DNA of 64,000 nt from Solanum dulcamara (Eukaryota > Streptophyta > Magnoliopsida > Solanales > Solanaceae). Position 1 is the stretch's first letter; every line of letters begins with the position of its first letter. A model generated the notes under the pieces. That model saw only the letters and a program-made list of their open reading frames with translations, was not told the DNA's origin and made no database searches. The stretch spans positions 75,301,501 to 75,365,500 of the forward strand of contig NC_077240.1 of assembly GCF_947179165.1 (NCBI RefSeq), in the 5' to 3' direction. Of the stretch, positions 62,196 to 64,000 are shown in pieces. The position numbers were made by a program, and so were the translations under genes.

Positions 62196-64000
62196 GGAAA
62201 AACAAGAACCTTTATCTTACCTTCTTATGAATTCTGCTCAAGGAACTAGCTTCACATGTATAGTGTAGAAGCCATACGATACATGGAATGACAATCTTCA
62301 AATGATTGATTTATCTCTTGATTTTTTTTGGAATAGTTGTGAAGGAAGTGGAGATACACTGATCCCTATTAGTATAGTTGAGATTTGTCATTAAACTTTC
62401 TAGTTTCAGAAAAATCAAATGATTTTCTAGCTATTGAACTAGAACTATGCTCTCGACAACTCAACGATTAATGTGTGTGAACTCCCCCCCCCCCCCCGCC
62501 CCAGCTTGTTTTAATGTAATGTTGTTTTTTACTAATCACGAATAGCTTGTTGCTGGGGCTTCAAATCTATCTCTTCGAAAGGAGGACTGAACATGGTGAA
62601 TTTCACCATTTTAACTAAGCAATTTTGTGATGAATTAATGAATGGTGGGAGAATGAGTGATGAACCTACAAAAGTTGTGTCTATGGGAAAGAAGAGTTAT
62701 GAAGAATGATATGTTAACATTTTGGAATACAGTTTATCCATCCAAATTGTTTTTGTTCTTTATATTTAATAATTAATTAGAGTCTTTTTCCAAATTTAGT
62801 TAATGTCTTTCACTGTTGACTTTTTTGTTAACCTTCATTGTTAGTAGGTCTGTTCCTTCTTATAGAAAAAGGTAGAGTACCAATTTTGTTTTGTCATTTG
62901 TATGCTACCATTTACTTTGGGGGTAAGCTACCAAAAGTATTTTCTTCTCGTTGGAAAAATTAGTGTAATCTCAAAAGGTAGTTAATGTCCCTCATTGGTT
63001 TGAAAAAACAATCTTTTTGGAATATTATTTTTTATATCTAGTTATTATTTAATAAAATATTCTATTACGTTTAATGAAGTCAAACTAGCCGTTAGCTAGC
63101 CGTTGTAGAAACACCTATATATACACCATTTTGGTGAATACAATTGGACAATTTTATCTATCTACTTTCTTCTTTTTTCGATCTAGACTTTCTTTCTTTA
63201 AGTTTATTGTTTCTTCTTTCAGTTAATCATTGAAAAAACTTGTTGAATCCTGGACGATACGCCTAATTATATCTGCAAGAATAGTGTCTGTAACATTCCT
63301 CAAGATAATTTCTAATTTCCATAAAGTACTATTTTTCTATCATTTCTAATAGTGGTAAATTATCCTGTCAAACTCTTGCTCCTTATGCCTCAAAATATAT
63401 GAACATTTTCGGGCTCAATAGCATTTACATCTTTAAACAATTGTTTAAAATGATGTATAATCACTTTGCATATCCAAACTCAATATTATTTACATCTTCA
63501 ATTAGTTCATTTATAGTGATGTATAATGAACTATAATGTGCCCATATCAAACTTTGGAGCATAAGGTTACTTGTGTCACCATTACGGATTATATAATGTT
63601 GCTAAAGGCTTTGGGCTGATTGTTTTAAATGAACTATTTATATATATTATTTTTAGTGTGGCAACATTTATTAATTCATATATCTACACAAGTTTGTAGA
63701 GAGGTGACATGGAGTCTCCCATGTCCCAAAAATGAAAAAAAAAAACTTCGATTTTAGAGCCAAAAAAATATTACTATCTTAATTAACTTCCTATTTAGAT
63801 TTTGTAGTGGATCTGATTGTTCAAATGAGATATACATTAACTTTGTGAAAATAATTTAAATTTATTTGGTCAAAGTATTGGAAGTTGGAACGATCAGCAT
63901 TTATTGATGGTGAATTTGATTGTTCAAATACAAATTTCATGAACTCTTTTGGAACTTTTTGAATTCATTTTGACAATCTAGAAATTATACACTTGTGAAC
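62196..64000. other. AT-rich non-coding DNA with a promoter-like patch
   Basis: A 38-codon ORF at 62593-62709 is not recognisable. There is a C14 run at 62484-62497. At 63085-63240 a GCCGTTAGCTAGCCGTTG repeat, a TATATATAC box (63116-63124) and a TTTCTT-rich leader look like a promoter or a small LTR/TRIM. No gene follows within the window. Confidence 0.4.

Noticed and set aside
1..64000. CRISPR arrays, operons, rRNA genes, intact tRNA genes
   Set aside because: None seen; repeats here are microsatellites, LTRs and MITEs of a plant nuclear genome, and the tRNA-like segments lack acceptor stems.

Overview
The window is plant nuclear DNA. It is strongly AT-rich, has one intron-bearing gene with GT-AG introns, and is crowded with LTR retrotransposon remains and MITEs. 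I infer a nightshade (Solanaceae, Solanum-like) from the repeat types: hAT MITEs with G-rich ends, LTRs beginning or ending TGTAACACCCC or TATCACGACCC, and a PIF-like MITE with GAGCCCGTTTGG ends. This is pattern recognition; no database search was run.

Only one convincing host gene is present: a four-exon LAX PANICLE 2 (LAX2)-like gene on the + strand at 39832-48500. It would encode about 365 residues with a C-terminal RAWUL/ubiquitin-like domain that is split by a 7.2 kb intron. A 19-codon upstream ORF in strong start context ends in a 4-base ATGA overlap with the main start codon.

Layout. 1-9250: AT-rich non-coding DNA with a PIF/Harbinger MITE, a small hAT MITE and microsatellites. 9260-9782: a G-rich hAT MITE with perfect target duplications. 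9803-24560: a nested block of minus-strand Ty3/gypsy remains. Gypsy element 1 has its 3' LTR at the left and a broken pol. It is interrupted by a 2.5 kb solo LTR with a perfect 5-bp TSD, and its protease is cut by the LTR of gypsy element 2. Element 2 is in turn truncated in gag by another LTR-like sequence. 24560-26760: further transposon-derived fragments, including a copia pre-integrase piece. 26760-30715: AT-rich DNA with a hAT MITE carrying a tRNA-like promoter. 30716-35454: LTR sequences with a tRNA-Met primer-binding site on the minus strand. 35455-39831: intergenic DNA upstream of the gene, with a SINE-like remnant, a Stowaway MITE and a long (AT)n tract. 39832-48500: the gene. 49020-50767: copia remnants (minus) and a palindrome made of two facing primer-binding-site segments. 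51651-53244: a foldback element with about 400-bp arms, then a hAT MITE. 55226-62195: a diverged direct duplication flanking a full-length but dead copia element (56426-61420). 62196-64000: AT-rich, no gene recognised.

Functionally, the gene probably makes a nuclear regulator of meristem or branching by family analogy. Everything else is transposon-derived or non-coding. No CRISPR, operon, rRNA or intact tRNA gene is present.
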